A DNA stretch of 50,074 bases from Bacilli bacterium (GTDB lineage: Bacteria; Bacillota_I; Bacilli_A; RF39; UBA660). Positions 1-9,844 of the stretch are shown here, piece after piece. Made by a program: the position numbers and the translations under genes. Where the stretch lies: the NCBI GenBank assembly GCA_028693275.1, contig JAQUVS010000001.1, positions 79,132-129,205 on the forward strand, written 5' to 3'. The notes beneath the pieces are model-generated. The model made no database searches, was not told the origin of the DNA, and worked only from the letters and a program-made list of their open reading frames with translations. How positions within the stretch are numbered: position 1 is the stretch's first letter; every line of letters starts with the position of its first letter.

Positions 1-420
1 TTAAAAGAAAAGTTAAAAGAAATAAATACATATATATATGATATGAATAGAAGTAGCTTGATAAATATATTTTTGGATAGTGATCTAGTTGCAGCTGGAT
101 CATCAGATTTAATATTTATGGTTAGTTATGATTCTTTAATTGATAGTGTAAAAAGAAATTATTGGTTAATTTTAGAAATAATTGAATCATATTTTAATAA
201 AAAATTTAATTTTATATTTATTACTGTTGATGAGTGGAATATATGTAAAAATGATTTTATTTCTAATAAAAATGATGGAATTAAATATGAGTATAAAAAT
301 TTAGTTATAGAAAAAACAAATGAAGTTTTTAATAATAATAAAGAAAATGAAGAAAAAATAATAGAACATCAAAAAGATAATGTTATTGATCTTTTTGGAG
401 AAGTTATAGAATTTGAATAG
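1..420 (+). CDS. dnaX: DNA polymerase III subunit gamma/tau, C-terminal part (5' truncated by window edge)
   Basis: Frame open from base 1 through the 43..420 ORF; immediately upstream of ybaB-recR as in Bacillus; ends IDLFGEVIEFE. Confidence 0.7.
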   Translation, partial: LKEKLKEINTYIYDMNRSSLINIFLDSDLVAAGSSDLIFMVSYDSLIDSVKRNYWLILEIIESYFNKKFNFIFITVDEWNICKNDFISNKNDGIKYEYKNLVIEKTNEVFNNNKENEEKIIEHQKDNVIDLFGEVIEFE

Positions 421-432
421 GAGTGATAGTAT

Positions 433-732
433 ATGAATATACAAGCATTAATGAAACAAGCACAAAATATGCAAAAAGACATGTTAAAGGCAAAGGAAGA
501 AATAGATAATTTATTATTTACAGGTAGTAGTTCTTTGGTTGAAGTAACAGTAAATGGAACAAAAAAAGTACTAAGTGTAAAAATTTCAGACAATGAAAAG
601 TTAGATAAAGAAGATATTGAGTTATTAGAAGACATGCTTGTAATAGCGTTAAATGATGCTTTTTCAAAAGTAGACAAAATTACAGAAGAAAAAATGGGTA
701 AATATACAAAAGGAATGCCGGGGCTTTTTTAA
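433..732 (+). CDS. YbaB/EbfC family nucleoid-associated protein
   Basis: 99 aa, MNIQALMKQAQNMQKDM...GMPGLF typical of the family; between dnaX and recR. Confidence 0.93.
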   Translation: MNIQALMKQAQNMQKDMLKAKEEIDNLLFTGSSSLVEVTVNGTKKVLSVKISDNEKLDKEDIELLEDMLVIALNDAFSKVDKITEEKMGKYTKGMPGLF

Positions 733-1331
733 TGATTCCAGATAATATAAAAAAATTAATTGAATCATTTAAACTATTACCGGGTATAGGTGAAAAAACG
801 GCGGAGAGATTAGCTTTTTCTATTTTAGATTTAGAAAAAGAGCAAATTAGTATTTTTTCAGAAAGTTTGATTGATGTTTATAATAATACAAGACATTGTG
901 AAATTTGTAATTGCATAACAGATAAAGATAATTGTAAAATTTGTTCTAATAATTTGAGAGACGAATCTGTTTTATGTGTTGTAGAAGATTCAAAAAGCGT
1001 TTTTCTTTTTGAAAAAATTGCAGTATATAATGGACGTTACCATGTTCTAGATGGATTGATATCTCCTTTAGATGGAATAGACCCAGATGATATTGGTTTA
1101 TCTAAGCTTGTTGAAAGAATAGAAAAATATAAATTCAGTGAAGTTATATTGGCTTTTAAACCAAGTATAGAAGGAGAAACTACAGCATTGTATATAAAAA
1201 AGATACTTGAAGGTTTAGATATTAAAGTTACTAAAATTGCAAGTGGTATTCCGATGGGGGCAGATATTGAATATATGGATCCTCTGACTATAGAAAGAGC
1301 TTTGTTTGATAGAAAAGATATGAAGGGGTGA
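732..1331 (+). CDS. recR: Recombination protein RecR
   Basis: LPGIGEKTAERLAF, C4 zinc finger CEICNCITDKDNCKIC, Toprim region; ends in TGA. Confidence 0.96.
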   Translation: MIPDNIKKLIESFKLLPGIGEKTAERLAFSILDLEKEQISIFSESLIDVYNNTRHCEICNCITDKDNCKICSNNLRDESVLCVVEDSKSVFLFEKIAVYNGRYHVLDGLISPLDGIDPDDIGLSKLVERIEKYKFSEVILAFKPSIEGETTALYIKKILEGLDIKVTKIASGIPMGADIEYMDPLTIERALFDRKDMKG

Positions 1332-1335
1332 TTTT

Positions 1336-2142
1336 ATGGTTACTGAGTGTAACTTTATTAAAACAGTTAATGAGTGTTATAATCGTAAATCTTTCTCTCA
1401 TGCATATTTGATAGAAATTGGTAATAATATAAATTATAAAAATTATATTAATTATATGTTGAATAAAGTATTTAATAATGATTTTGATATAGATTATTTT
1501 AATAGTTCTTTTTTAGAAAATTTTCTTATTTTTCATAAAGAAGAAGGTAACATAAAAAAAGAGTTTGTTAATTTAGTTCAGGAAAAGTTTAATAAAACAA
1601 ACGATATGAATAAAAGTATATATTTAATAGAGGATGCTTCAAAATTTAATTTATCTTCTGCAAACTCTTTATTGAAATTTTTAGAAGAACCTCCATCAGG
1701 TGTTCATGCAATACTTTTGTGTTCTAATAAAAATTCTGTTATACCTACGATATTATCTAGATGTGTAGTTCTGAGTTTACCTGATTTTTCTAAATCTGTA
1801 GAACAAATTGATTTTGAATATATTTCTTTAATAGAAAAAATTGAAGAAATTGGAGTCAGTTTTATTGCAGAATATGGTTCTTATATTGATTTTAAAAAAA
1901 TCACGAGAGAAGAATTTTTAAATATTTTCAATAATTTCAGAGATATTTTAGAATATGTTAGTGAAAATATCATGGGTGAATATGTTAATAGTAAACTATC
2001 TTTATTTTTGAAATATAATGATAAACTATCTTTAATAAAGAAAATAAGTATAGTTGATAATTATAAAAAAAGAATAGATTCAAATGTTAATTTAAATCTT
2101 CTTTTTGATAGTTTTATAATCGAATATTGTGAGGTGAAATAA
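1336..2142 (+). CDS. holB: DNA polymerase III subunit delta'
   Basis: NSLLKFLEEPPSGVHAILLCSNKNSVIPTILSRC motif; position after recR. Confidence 0.9.
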   Translation: MVTECNFIKTVNECYNRKSFSHAYLIEIGNNINYKNYINYMLNKVFNNDFDIDYFNSSFLENFLIFHKEEGNIKKEFVNLVQEKFNKTNDMNKSIYLIEDASKFNLSSANSLLKFLEEPPSGVHAILLCSNKNSVIPTILSRCVVLSLPDFSKSVEQIDFEYISLIEKIEEIGVSFIAEYGSYIDFKKITREEFLNIFNNFRDILEYVSENIMGEYVNSKLSLFLKYNDKLSLIKKISIVDNYKKRIDSNVNLNLLFDSFIIEYCEVK

Positions 2143-2143
2143 T

Positions 2144-2947
2144 ATGTATTATATAGTTGGTTGTGTTTTTGAAAATGGTGGAAAAATTTACAATTTTGAT
2201 TCTAATTCTATTAAATTTAATTTAAATGATAAAGTGATTGTAGAAACAGAAAGAGGTATTCAGTTTGCTTTTGTTTCTGTTTTACCTAGATTAATACCAG
2301 AGGAAAAGTTGATTTTCCCTCTAAAAAAAGTAATTCGTAAAGCAAATCAAATGGATATAGAAAAATTTAATAAAAATAGTTTGGATGCTTTTGAGTCTGT
2401 TAATATTGCTAGAAATATAGCAGGTGATTTAGATTTGAAAATGAGGATTATTGATGCTAGTTATAATTTCGATAGAAGTCAATTGTTGTTCAGATTTCTT
2501 TCTGATGATCGTGTTGATTTTAGGGAACTTGCTAAAAAATTAGCTCAATTATATAAGACAAGAATAGAATTACGTCAGATAGGTGTTAGAGATAAAGCTA
2601 AAGAGATTGGTGGAATAGGCCCATGTGGTAGGCTTCTTTGTTGTAGTGTTTTTCTATCAGATTTTAATAGTGTTTCCATTAATATGGCTAAAAATCAATT
2701 TATCTCTCTTAATCCTACTAAAATTAATGGTGTATGTGGAAGATTGTTATGTTGTTTGAAATATGAGGATTCTATGTACACTGAACTAAGAAAAAATATT
2801 CCAAATGTTGGTGTTAATGTAGATTTAAAAGGATTTAAAGGAAAAATAATTAATATTGATATTTTTAAGCAATTAGTTACTGTTGAATCAAGGGATAGAG
2901 TTATTAAAATTTTTACATTCGAGGAATTTAAAAGTGGAAGTAATTAA
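2144..2947 (+). CDS. ricT: PSP1 domain protein RicT/YaaT
   Basis: IGGIGPCGRLLCCSVFL ... INGVCGRLLCCLKYE Cys motifs; after holB as in B. subtilis. Confidence 0.92.
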   Translation: MYYIVGCVFENGGKIYNFDSNSIKFNLNDKVIVETERGIQFAFVSVLPRLIPEEKLIFPLKKVIRKANQMDIEKFNKNSLDAFESVNIARNIAGDLDLKMRIIDASYNFDRSQLLFRFLSDDRVDFRELAKKLAQLYKTRIELRQIGVRDKAKEIGGIGPCGRLLCCSVFLSDFNSVSINMAKNQFISLNPTKINGVCGRLLCCLKYEDSMYTELRKNIPNVGVNVDLKGFKGKIINIDIFKQLVTVESRDRVIKIFTFEEFKSGSN

Positions 2948-3683
2948 TGATTTGGTCGGCTACGATAAATTAAAGATTTATCAAAATACTGATTGGTTTA
3001 AATTTTCATTAGATTCTATATTGCTTGCTGAATTTGCTACTATTAATTTAAACACTAAAAAAATAATGGATTTTTGTACAGGAAATGCCCCTATACCTTT
3101 AATATTATCAAAGAAAACAACAAGCATAATTTATGGTGTTGAAATTCAAAAAGATGTTTTTGAACTTGCTAATAAATCAGTTAAATTTAATGGTCTTGAA
3201 AATCAAATTTATTTATATAATGTTGATCTTAATGAATTAAAAGATAATTTTACTTCTGATTGTTTTGATTTAATAACTTGTAATCCACCATATTTTAAAT
3301 ATAATGAAGATAGTCATGTTAATTTTGATACTCATAAGCTTATTGCTAGGCATGAATATTTGGTTAATTTGGATAATATAATAGATATGTCCTATTATTT
3401 ACTTAAGAGTAACGGAAGACTATCGTTGGTTCATAGAGCTGAAAGATTACAAGAAATAATGATTAAATTAAATAATAAGAAATTTCAGATAAAAAAAATA
3501 CAATTTGTTCATTCGAAAATAAATAGTATTGGAGAGATGGTTTTGATTGAGGCTTCAAAAAATGGTAATCCAGGATTGAAAATTTTATCACCAATAGTTA
3601 TTTATGACGAAAATAATAATTACTCTTCTTTTTTTAAAAAAATATATAATGGTGGTGAAAGTGATGATACAAAAGAGTTATAA
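2934..3683 (+). CDS. tRNA1(Val) (adenine-N6)-methyltransferase-like (YabB/TrmN6)
   Basis: DLITCNPPYF motif; GTG start at 2934 preceded by GAGGAAT SD rather than the upstream TTG at 2883; overlaps ricT end. Confidence 0.85.
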   Translation: MEVINDLVGYDKLKIYQNTDWFKFSLDSILLAEFATINLNTKKIMDFCTGNAPIPLILSKKTTSIIYGVEIQKDVFELANKSVKFNGLENQIYLYNVDLNELKDNFTSDCFDLITCNPPYFKYNEDSHVNFDTHKLIARHEYLVNLDNIIDMSYYLLKSNGRLSLVHRAERLQEIMIKLNNKKFQIKKIQFVHSKINSIGEMVLIEASKNGNPGLKILSPIVIYDENNNYSSFFKKIYNGGESDDTKEL

Positions 3684-4509
3684 TGGAAAACCTACACTTT
3701 ATTTAATTCCAACTCCGATAGGTAATATGGATGATCTAACATTAAGAGCAAAAAAAACATTAGAGGAAGTGGATTATTTATTGTGTGAGGATACTCGTAT
3801 TACTTCACAATTATTATTTTCTCTTGGAATTAAGAAAAAACTTGTTAGTTGTCATGATCATAATGAGGACAAAATAAAAAATAAAATAGTAGAAGATTTA
3901 AATAATGGTTTGAATATTGGTTTAGTTACAGACCGTGGTACCCCAATAGTTAGTGATCCGGGGTATAAGATCGTTCATTATGTGGTTAATAATGGACATA
4001 ATGTTGTTTCACTTCCGGGTGCAACTGCTTTAATTCCGGCTTTAACAAGTTCAGGGATAAATTCTGAGCATTTTTTGTTTTATGGTTTTTTAAATTCAAA
4101 AAAGTCAAAAAGGGAAAAAGAATTAGATTTGTTAAATAGATTGCCTTATACTGTTATTTTTTATGAATCTCCACATAGAATAAAAGAAACACTTCAAAGT
4201 ATATTTTTTGTTTTAGGTAATAGAAAAATTGCTATTTCAAGAGAAATATCTAAACTATATGAGGAAGTAATAAGGGGTTATCTAGTAGATGTTTTGGAAT
4301 TGAATTTTGAATTAAGAGGAGAATTTGTTATAGTAGTTGAAGGTAATTTGATTACTGAAAAATATGAAGATATCTCTTTATTAGAACATATAAACCTTTA
4401 TCTAGATGATGGCATTTCTGAAATGGAAGCAATAAAAAAAGTTTCTAAGGAAAGAGTGTTGCCAAAGTCTGTTGTTTATAAAGAATATCATGATAAGAAG
4501 GTGAATTAG
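3664..4509 (+). CDS. rsmI: 16S rRNA (cytidine(1402)-2'-O)-methyltransferase
   Basis: TLYLIPTPIGNMDDLTLRAKKTL, CEDTRITS, VTDRGTPIVSDPG, LPGATALIPAL; internal ATG at 3664 is the likely start. Confidence 0.95.
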   Translation: MIQKSYNGKPTLYLIPTPIGNMDDLTLRAKKTLEEVDYLLCEDTRITSQLLFSLGIKKKLVSCHDHNEDKIKNKIVEDLNNGLNIGLVTDRGTPIVSDPGYKIVHYVVNNGHNVVSLPGATALIPALTSSGINSEHFLFYGFLNSKKSKREKELDLLNRLPYTVIFYESPHRIKETLQSIFFVLGNRKIAISREISKLYEEVIRGYLVDVLELNFELRGEFVIVVEGNLITEKYEDISLLEHINLYLDDGISEMEAIKKVSKERVLPKSVVYKEYHDKKVN

Positions 4510-5079
4510 ATGAAAATGATTGTTGGTCTAGGAAATCCTGGAAAAGATTATGAAAATACAAGACACAATGTTGGTTTTATGTTTATTGATTTTTTGGCTT
4601 CTAGATATAATTTAAATATAACAAAGAAAAAGTTTGATGGGTTATTTGAAATATTTGAAGTATCTGGAGAAAAAATTTTGTTTCTAAAGCCACAATCCTA
4701 TATTAATTTATCAGGTGAAGTTATAAAAAAATTTTTAGATTTTTATAAAATAGATACTAGTGATTTATTGATAATTAGTGACGATTTAGATATGGATTTT
4801 TCCAAGATAAAAATAAAAAAAAGTGGATCAAGTGGTGGACATAATGGTTTAAAGAATGTTGAGATGAATTTAGGAACTAGAGATTATAAAAGAATTAAGA
4901 TAGGTATATCAAATGATAAAATGATTGATACTAAAAATTATGTTCTTGGAAAGTTGAGTTTAGAAGAAAAAAAATTACTTGATAAAACTTTTTTAAATTT
5001 AGAAAAAGTCATAGATGATTATTTATCTTTTAATTTTGAAAAATTAATGTCAAAGTATAACGGTATTTGTAATGAATAA
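4510..5079 (+). CDS. pth: Peptidyl-tRNA hydrolase
   Basis: IVGLGNPGKDYENTRHNVGF, SGGHNGLKN. Confidence 0.97.
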   Translation: MKMIVGLGNPGKDYENTRHNVGFMFIDFLASRYNLNITKKKFDGLFEIFEVSGEKILFLKPQSYINLSGEVIKKFLDFYKIDTSDLLIISDDLDMDFSKIKIKKSGSSGGHNGLKNVEMNLGTRDYKRIKIGISNDKMIDTKNYVLGKLSLEEKKLLDKTFLNLEKVIDDYLSFNFEKLMSKYNGICNE

Positions 5080-8000
5080 CTTTTCGATGGAAGAATTAAA
5101 AAAAATTAATCTTAATAGCGATGCAACTCTTTTTTGTAATAATGATGAGTTGTTTTCTTTGTGCTTATCTAAGAAAAAAGAAGAAAATTTTAAGGGAATT
5201 ATAGTTTGCTCTACTTTGTATGATGCAAATAAACTTTATTCTTCTTTGTCAAATTTTATGGATGATGTTTTATTTTTTCCTATGGATGATTTCATAACAG
5301 ATGAGGCAATAGCTACGAGTCCAGATTTACTTTATAGTCGGTTAGATACTTTAAATGATCTTATTATTTCAGATAATAAAATAGTTGTTACAAATTTAGT
5401 TGGAGCACTTAGATATTTGCCTACAAAAAAGACTTATATGAAAAGTATTATCAAAAAAAAGTTATCTGATGAAATAATGATTGATGGTTTTTGTGAAAAA
5501 TTATTAAGTATTGGATATAAAAGGGAATCTATTGTTACTAAAACTGGTGAATATGCTGTTAGAGGATTTATAATTGATGTTTTTCCTATTGGAGAAAAAC
5601 ACCCTATAAGATTAGAATTATTTGGTAATATTATTGAATCGATTCGTTATTTTGATGAGGAAAATCAACGTTCTTTAGGTAAAGTTGATTCATTTAATAT
5701 CTATCCTTGCACTGATACTATTTTTGATGATGAGATTTTTATTTCGTTGAAACATAAATATTTAAAAGAAAAATCAAGCGCAGTTCAATCTATAATTGAT
5801 TATTTTGATAAAGGAACTATTATTTTTAAAGATTATAGTCAAATATTAATTAATTATAATCAATTGGTAAATGAAATGTTTGAATATAATAAATTAAAGG
5901 ATAAAGATTTTTCATCAGATTATATGTTTTCTTTGGATCAATTGCTAAAAAATAATATTGTTTATTATGAAACGATAAATAATAAAACAAATGATTTAGA
6001 GGGATCTTTTTACTCTTTGGATGGACAAAATATACCTCTTTTTTATGAGGATTTAGATTCTATAAAAAAATATGTTAATGATAAATTAAATAAATTTAAA
6101 ACAATTATATTTTGTGTTAAAAAGCACAGAGTAGATTATTTGAAAAAAACATTTGGAAAAAAAGTGGTTTTAATCGAAACTTTTGAGGAAATAGTTGATG
6201 GTTCAATTAATATAATTAATAAAGATTTATCTAAAGGTTTTGAATTTGGAGAATATGTATTTATTTCTGAAAATGAACTTTATTTTAATTCAAATATTGA
6301 TAGAAAAGTTAAATATAACAGTAATTTAAAATATACTTCAAAAATAAATGATTATACTAAATTAAATGTTGGTGATTATGTTGTTCACAATGTACACGGA
6401 ATTGGGATTTATAATGGTATGAAAGTTTTACAAAAAGGAAAACTTCTTAAAGACTACTTAGAGATTTTGTATTATGGTAAGGATAAACTATATATTCCAG
6501 TTGAGAAAATTGATTTAATTTTTAAATTTAATGGTAATGAGGGTATTGTTCCTAAAATCAATAAGCTTTCTGGAAATGATTGGGAAAAAACAAAACTTCG
6601 TGTTCGTAATAAGGTAAGAGATATTGCTCAAAAATTATTGAATTTATATTCTAAGAGGGAGTTAGAAAAGGGGTATTCTTTTTCTGAGGACACTGATTGG
6701 CAAAAGCAATTTGAAGATAATTTTGAATATGAGGCAACAAGAGACCAATTGAAGGCTATAGAAGAAATTAAGAGAGATATGGAAAATATAAGACCTATGG
6801 ATCGTTTACTATGTGGTGATGTTGGTTATGGAAAAACAGAAGTTGCACTAAGAGCTATTTTTAAAGCTGTTATGGACTCTAAACAAGTTTTATATTTATG
6901 CCCTACTACAATTTTATCTGATCAACAATATAAGAGTGCAATTAATCGTTTCAGTAATTTTCCTATTAGTATTTCATTGTTAAATAGATTTTCAACTCCG
7001 AGAGAAGTTAAAAAAACATTAGATGGATTAAAAGATGGGACAATTGATGTTGTTTTTGGCACACATAGACTTTTGAGTGATGATATAAAACCTAAAAATT
7101 TAGGATTGCTAGTTATAGATGAAGAACAAAGATTTGGTGTTGTACATAAAGAAAAACTTAAGGAATATAAAAATAACGTAGATGTTTTAACTTTGACTGC
7201 GACACCAATTCCAAGAACTCTTCAAATGTCAATGGTGGGGATAAGAAATTTATCATTAATTGAAACACCACCAGTGGATAGGTTTCCTATACAGACATAT
7301 GTAATTGAGGAAAATGATTTATTGATTAAGGACTCTATATATAAAGAAATGTCTAGAAATGGGCAAATTTTCTTGCTATATAATAAAGTTGAATCTATAG
7401 AAAAAAAAGCTAGTGATATAAAAAAATTGGTTCCAGATGCAAAGATAGTTGTTGCTCATGGTCAATTAACAAAATTGGAACTTGAAAAAAGAATGATGTC
7501 TTTTATAAATCATGAATATGATATTATGATATGTACTACAATAATTGAAACAGGTATAGACATTCCTAATGTAAATACATTAATAATTTTGGATGCTGAT
7601 AGATTTGGATTGAGTCAACTTTATCAGATAAGAGGAAGAGTAGGGAGAAGTAATAAAATTGCTTATGCTTATCTGATGTATCAAAAAAATAAAGTTCTTA
7701 GTGAAGTTGCAATAAAAAGATTAAGTGCAATTAAAGAATTTACTGAGCTTGGTTCAGGATTTGCTATTGCTAGTAGGGATTTAGCTATTAGAGGTGCTGG
7801 TGATATTTTAGGAAGTGAACAAGCAGGATTTATTGATACTGTGGGTGTTGATTTATATATAAGAATACTAAATGAAGAAGTAGAAAAATTAAAAGGTAAT
7901 CTTGTAGAAGATGAAGAAGAAGATATAAATAGTAATCCAATTGTTGATGTTTCTACCCATATATCTGATGTCTATGTTAAAGACGATGATATAAAAATTG

Positions 8001-8386
8001 AGATACATAGATTGATTAATTCAATTGATTCATATGAACAATTACAAAAAGTTAAAGATGAGATAAATGATCGTTTTGGTAGAATTGAAGAAGGAAGCGA
8101 TATTGAAATCTACATGTATCAAGAATGGTTTGAAAAATTAGCGAAAAAGTATGAAATTTTTAATTTCAAAGAAACGTCAACTCAAATATCTTTTGCTTTT
8201 TCATCAACAATGTCTAAAAAAATAGATGTAGAAAAATTATTTGTTGAATCGTTTAAAATTTCTCATTATATAAATTTTAGTCAAATAAATGATAGAATAG
8301 TAATAAGTTTTGATCAAAGAAAAATTGAAAGACACTATATTTATTTATTAGTTGAAATTTTAAATAAGGTAGTTTTAATTGGTTAA
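5072..8386 (+). CDS. mfd: Transcription-repair coupling factor Mfd
   Basis: 1104 aa; LLCGDVGYGKTEVALRA Walker A, DEEQRFGV, TATPIPRTLQMS, QIRGRVGRS. Confidence 0.98.
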   Translation: MNNFSMEELKKINLNSDATLFCNNDELFSLCLSKKKEENFKGIIVCSTLYDANKLYSSLSNFMDDVLFFPMDDFITDEAIATSPDLLYSRLDTLNDLIISDNKIVVTNLVGALRYLPTKKTYMKSIIKKKLSDEIMIDGFCEKLLSIGYKRESIVTKTGEYAVRGFIIDVFPIGEKHPIRLELFGNIIESIRYFDEENQRSLGKVDSFNIYPCTDTIFDDEIFISLKHKYLKEKSSAVQSIIDYFDKGTIIFKDYSQILINYNQLVNEMFEYNKLKDKDFSSDYMFSLDQLLKNNIVYYETINNKTNDLEGSFYSLDGQNIPLFYEDLDSIKKYVNDKLNKFKTIIFCVKKHRVDYLKKTFGKKVVLIETFEEIVDGSINIINKDLSKGFEFGEYVFISENELYFNSNIDRKVKYNSNLKYTSKINDYTKLNVGDYVVHNVHGIGIYNGMKVLQKGKLLKDYLEILYYGKDKLYIPVEKIDLIFKFNGNEGIVPKINKLSGNDWEKTKLRVRNKVRDIAQKLLNLYSKRELEKGYSFSEDTDWQKQFEDNFEYEATRDQLKAIEEIKRDMENIRPMDRLLCGDVGYGKTEVALRAIFKAVMDSKQVLYLCPTTILSDQQYKSAINRFSNFPISISLLNRFSTPREVKKTLDGLKDGTIDVVFGTHRLLSDDIKPKNLGLLVIDEEQRFGVVHKEKLKEYKNNVDVLTLTATPIPRTLQMSMVGIRNLSLIETPPVDRFPIQTYVIEENDLLIKDSIYKEMSRNGQIFLLYNKVESIEKKASDIKKLVPDAKIVVAHGQLTKLELEKRMMSFINHEYDIMICTTIIETGIDIPNVNTLIILDADRFGLSQLYQIRGRVGRSNKIAYAYLMYQKNKVLSEVAIKRLSAIKEFTELGSGFAIASRDLAIRGAGDILGSEQAGFIDTVGVDLYIRILNEEVEKLKGNLVEDEEEDINSNPIVDVSTHISDVYVKDDDIKIEIHRLINSIDSYEQLQKVKDEINDRFGRIEEGSDIEIYMYQEWFEKLAKKYEIFNFKETSTQISFAFSSTMSKKIDVEKLFVESFKISHYINFSQINDRIVISFDQRKIERHYIYLLVEILNKVVLIG

Positions 8387-8455
8387 ATAATTTTTTGTTT
8401 GACTATTAATTCATTTATTGTTATTATTACAATTGTAAAAAGAATAGGTGATTTG

Positions 8456-9079
8456 ATGGATAAAGACATTAAAGAAATGTTTGATAGGAAGAATAAAGAA
8501 ATAATTTTAACAAATTTAAAATATGATTTGTCTAGGAATATAGATTCTATGAAGGATACTATTGTTAATATATTTGATAGAGAATTTGAAGTAGGAAGTA
8601 AAAAAATAATATTAATGATAAATGACTATTATGAAAATATAGATTACAAAAATTTTAATATTAAATTTTTAGATGTTGAAAAAAAAATTTTGGATAAATT
8701 ATTTAAACTTATAGAGGAAAAATTAGAGACTTTGAATCATGAATTAGATGATTTTGAATTCAATGAATCATCAATAGGAAATTATTATAATAAAGTTATT
8801 CAATCAACATCGGAATTAAAAAATGTCTTTGTTGATAGTTGGTTTATTGATACTATTGATTCAACTATAAAATTGACATATGATTTATTTTCATTATTTG
8901 ATGACGATAGAAGTATAATTTTAAGTAATAGACTAGACGATTATATTAATAATAGATTTTTTGATAAAATAATTTTAAAATTAAATGAGGAATTTTCTCT
9001 TCGAGATAGTAATTTGATAAATAAGGCAGAAGAAAGTTACAATCGCTACTTAGATATATGTAAAAACGTGGAAAACTAG
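8456..9079 (+). CDS. Hypothetical protein, charged, helix-rich
   Basis: ATG at 8456 after AGGTGAT SD; no family recognised. Confidence 0.6.
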   Translation: MDKDIKEMFDRKNKEIILTNLKYDLSRNIDSMKDTIVNIFDREFEVGSKKIILMINDYYENIDYKNFNIKFLDVEKKILDKLFKLIEEKLETLNHELDDFEFNESSIGNYYNKVIQSTSELKNVFVDSWFIDTIDSTIKLTYDLFSLFDDDRSIILSNRLDDYINNRFFDKIILKLNEEFSLRDSNLINKAEESYNRYLDICKNVEN

Positions 9080-9108
9080 TTGTCTTATAATTGTTTTTAT
9101 GTTATTAT
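9080..9108 (+). promoter_or_regulatory. Sigma-A-type promoter for T-box transcript
   Basis: TTGTCT (9080-9085), 17-bp spacer, TATTAT (9103-9108) with TG extended -10. Confidence 0.65.
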
Positions 9109-9111
9109 AGG

Positions 9112-9343
9112 CCTAATAAATGTTTTGATTGAGAAGTTAAATTTGAGATATTAAGAGAGTTTCTGGTTGGTGAAAAGAAATTATAATTGAATTTAAAACA
9201 TGGCTCATGAACAGATTATTTGATATGTAAGATAATCCGTTTGATCTACGTTACAGATGAAATTAAGTGCATGGAACTAGTTCTATGAATTAAGGTGGTA
9301 CCGCGATTATAATTCGTCCTTATGTTTTATAATCGTTTTTTTG
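9112..9343 (+). ncRNA. T-box riboswitch (Met specifier) with terminator
   Basis: T-box core AAGGTGGTACCGCG (9293-9305 region); specifier-loop candidate AACATGG with ATG at 9200-9202 next to helix TTAAATT/AATTTAA; terminator CGATTATAA...TTATAATCG-TTTTTTT. Confidence 0.9.
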
Positions 9344-9356
9344 TGGAGGTGAGTTT

Positions 9357-9839
9357 ATGAAACGTTTTTTTGAAAAAATAAGTATTGATCAATTTTCTAA
9401 GGATATTAGTTGTGATATCAATCTTTATAATAATTATAATTTGCCTGTTAGGACGACAAAGTATAGTGCTGGTTATGATTTTGAATCACTTTATGATTTT
9501 GTTTTAAAGCCAGGCGAATCTTTAAAAATACCAACAGGGATAAAAGTTAGTATGTATAATGATGAGGTTTTACTTTTACTTGTAAGGAGTAGTATGGGTT
9601 TTAAGTATAATATACGGATGTGTAACCAAGTTGGAGTTATTGATAGTGATTATTATAATTCTAATGAAAACGAAGGTCACATTTGGATTAAAATTAAGAA
9701 TGAAGGTAATCTTGATTTTATTGTTAAAAAAGGTGATAAAATAGCTCAAGGATTATTTACAAAATATTTAATGGTCGAAGACGAAGAAATGCCGGATCAA
9801 CCTAGAGTTTCGGGTTTTGGTTCGACAAATAAGGAGTGA
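9357..9839 (+). CDS. dut: dUTP diphosphatase (trimeric type)
   Basis: TTKYSAGYDF, IPTGIKV, VRSSMGFK, GVIDSDYYN, KKGDKIAQGLF, SGFGSTNK motifs in order. Confidence 0.88.
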   Translation: MKRFFEKISIDQFSKDISCDINLYNNYNLPVRTTKYSAGYDFESLYDFVLKPGESLKIPTGIKVSMYNDEVLLLLVRSSMGFKYNIRMCNQVGVIDSDYYNSNENEGHIWIKIKNEGNLDFIVKKGDKIAQGLFTKYLMVEDEEMPDQPRVSGFGSTNKE

Positions 9840-9844
9840 TAAAA

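Noticed and set aside
369-677. Minus-strand ORF of 102 aa
   Set aside because: Antisense to dnaX end and ybaB, biased composition, no SD; spurious.
9821-9829. TTCGACAAA, exact reverse complement of a 0A-box-like TTTGTCGAA
   Set aside because: Lies inside the dut coding region and encodes the conserved GFGSTNK motif, so it is explained by coding constraint rather than a Spo0A site.
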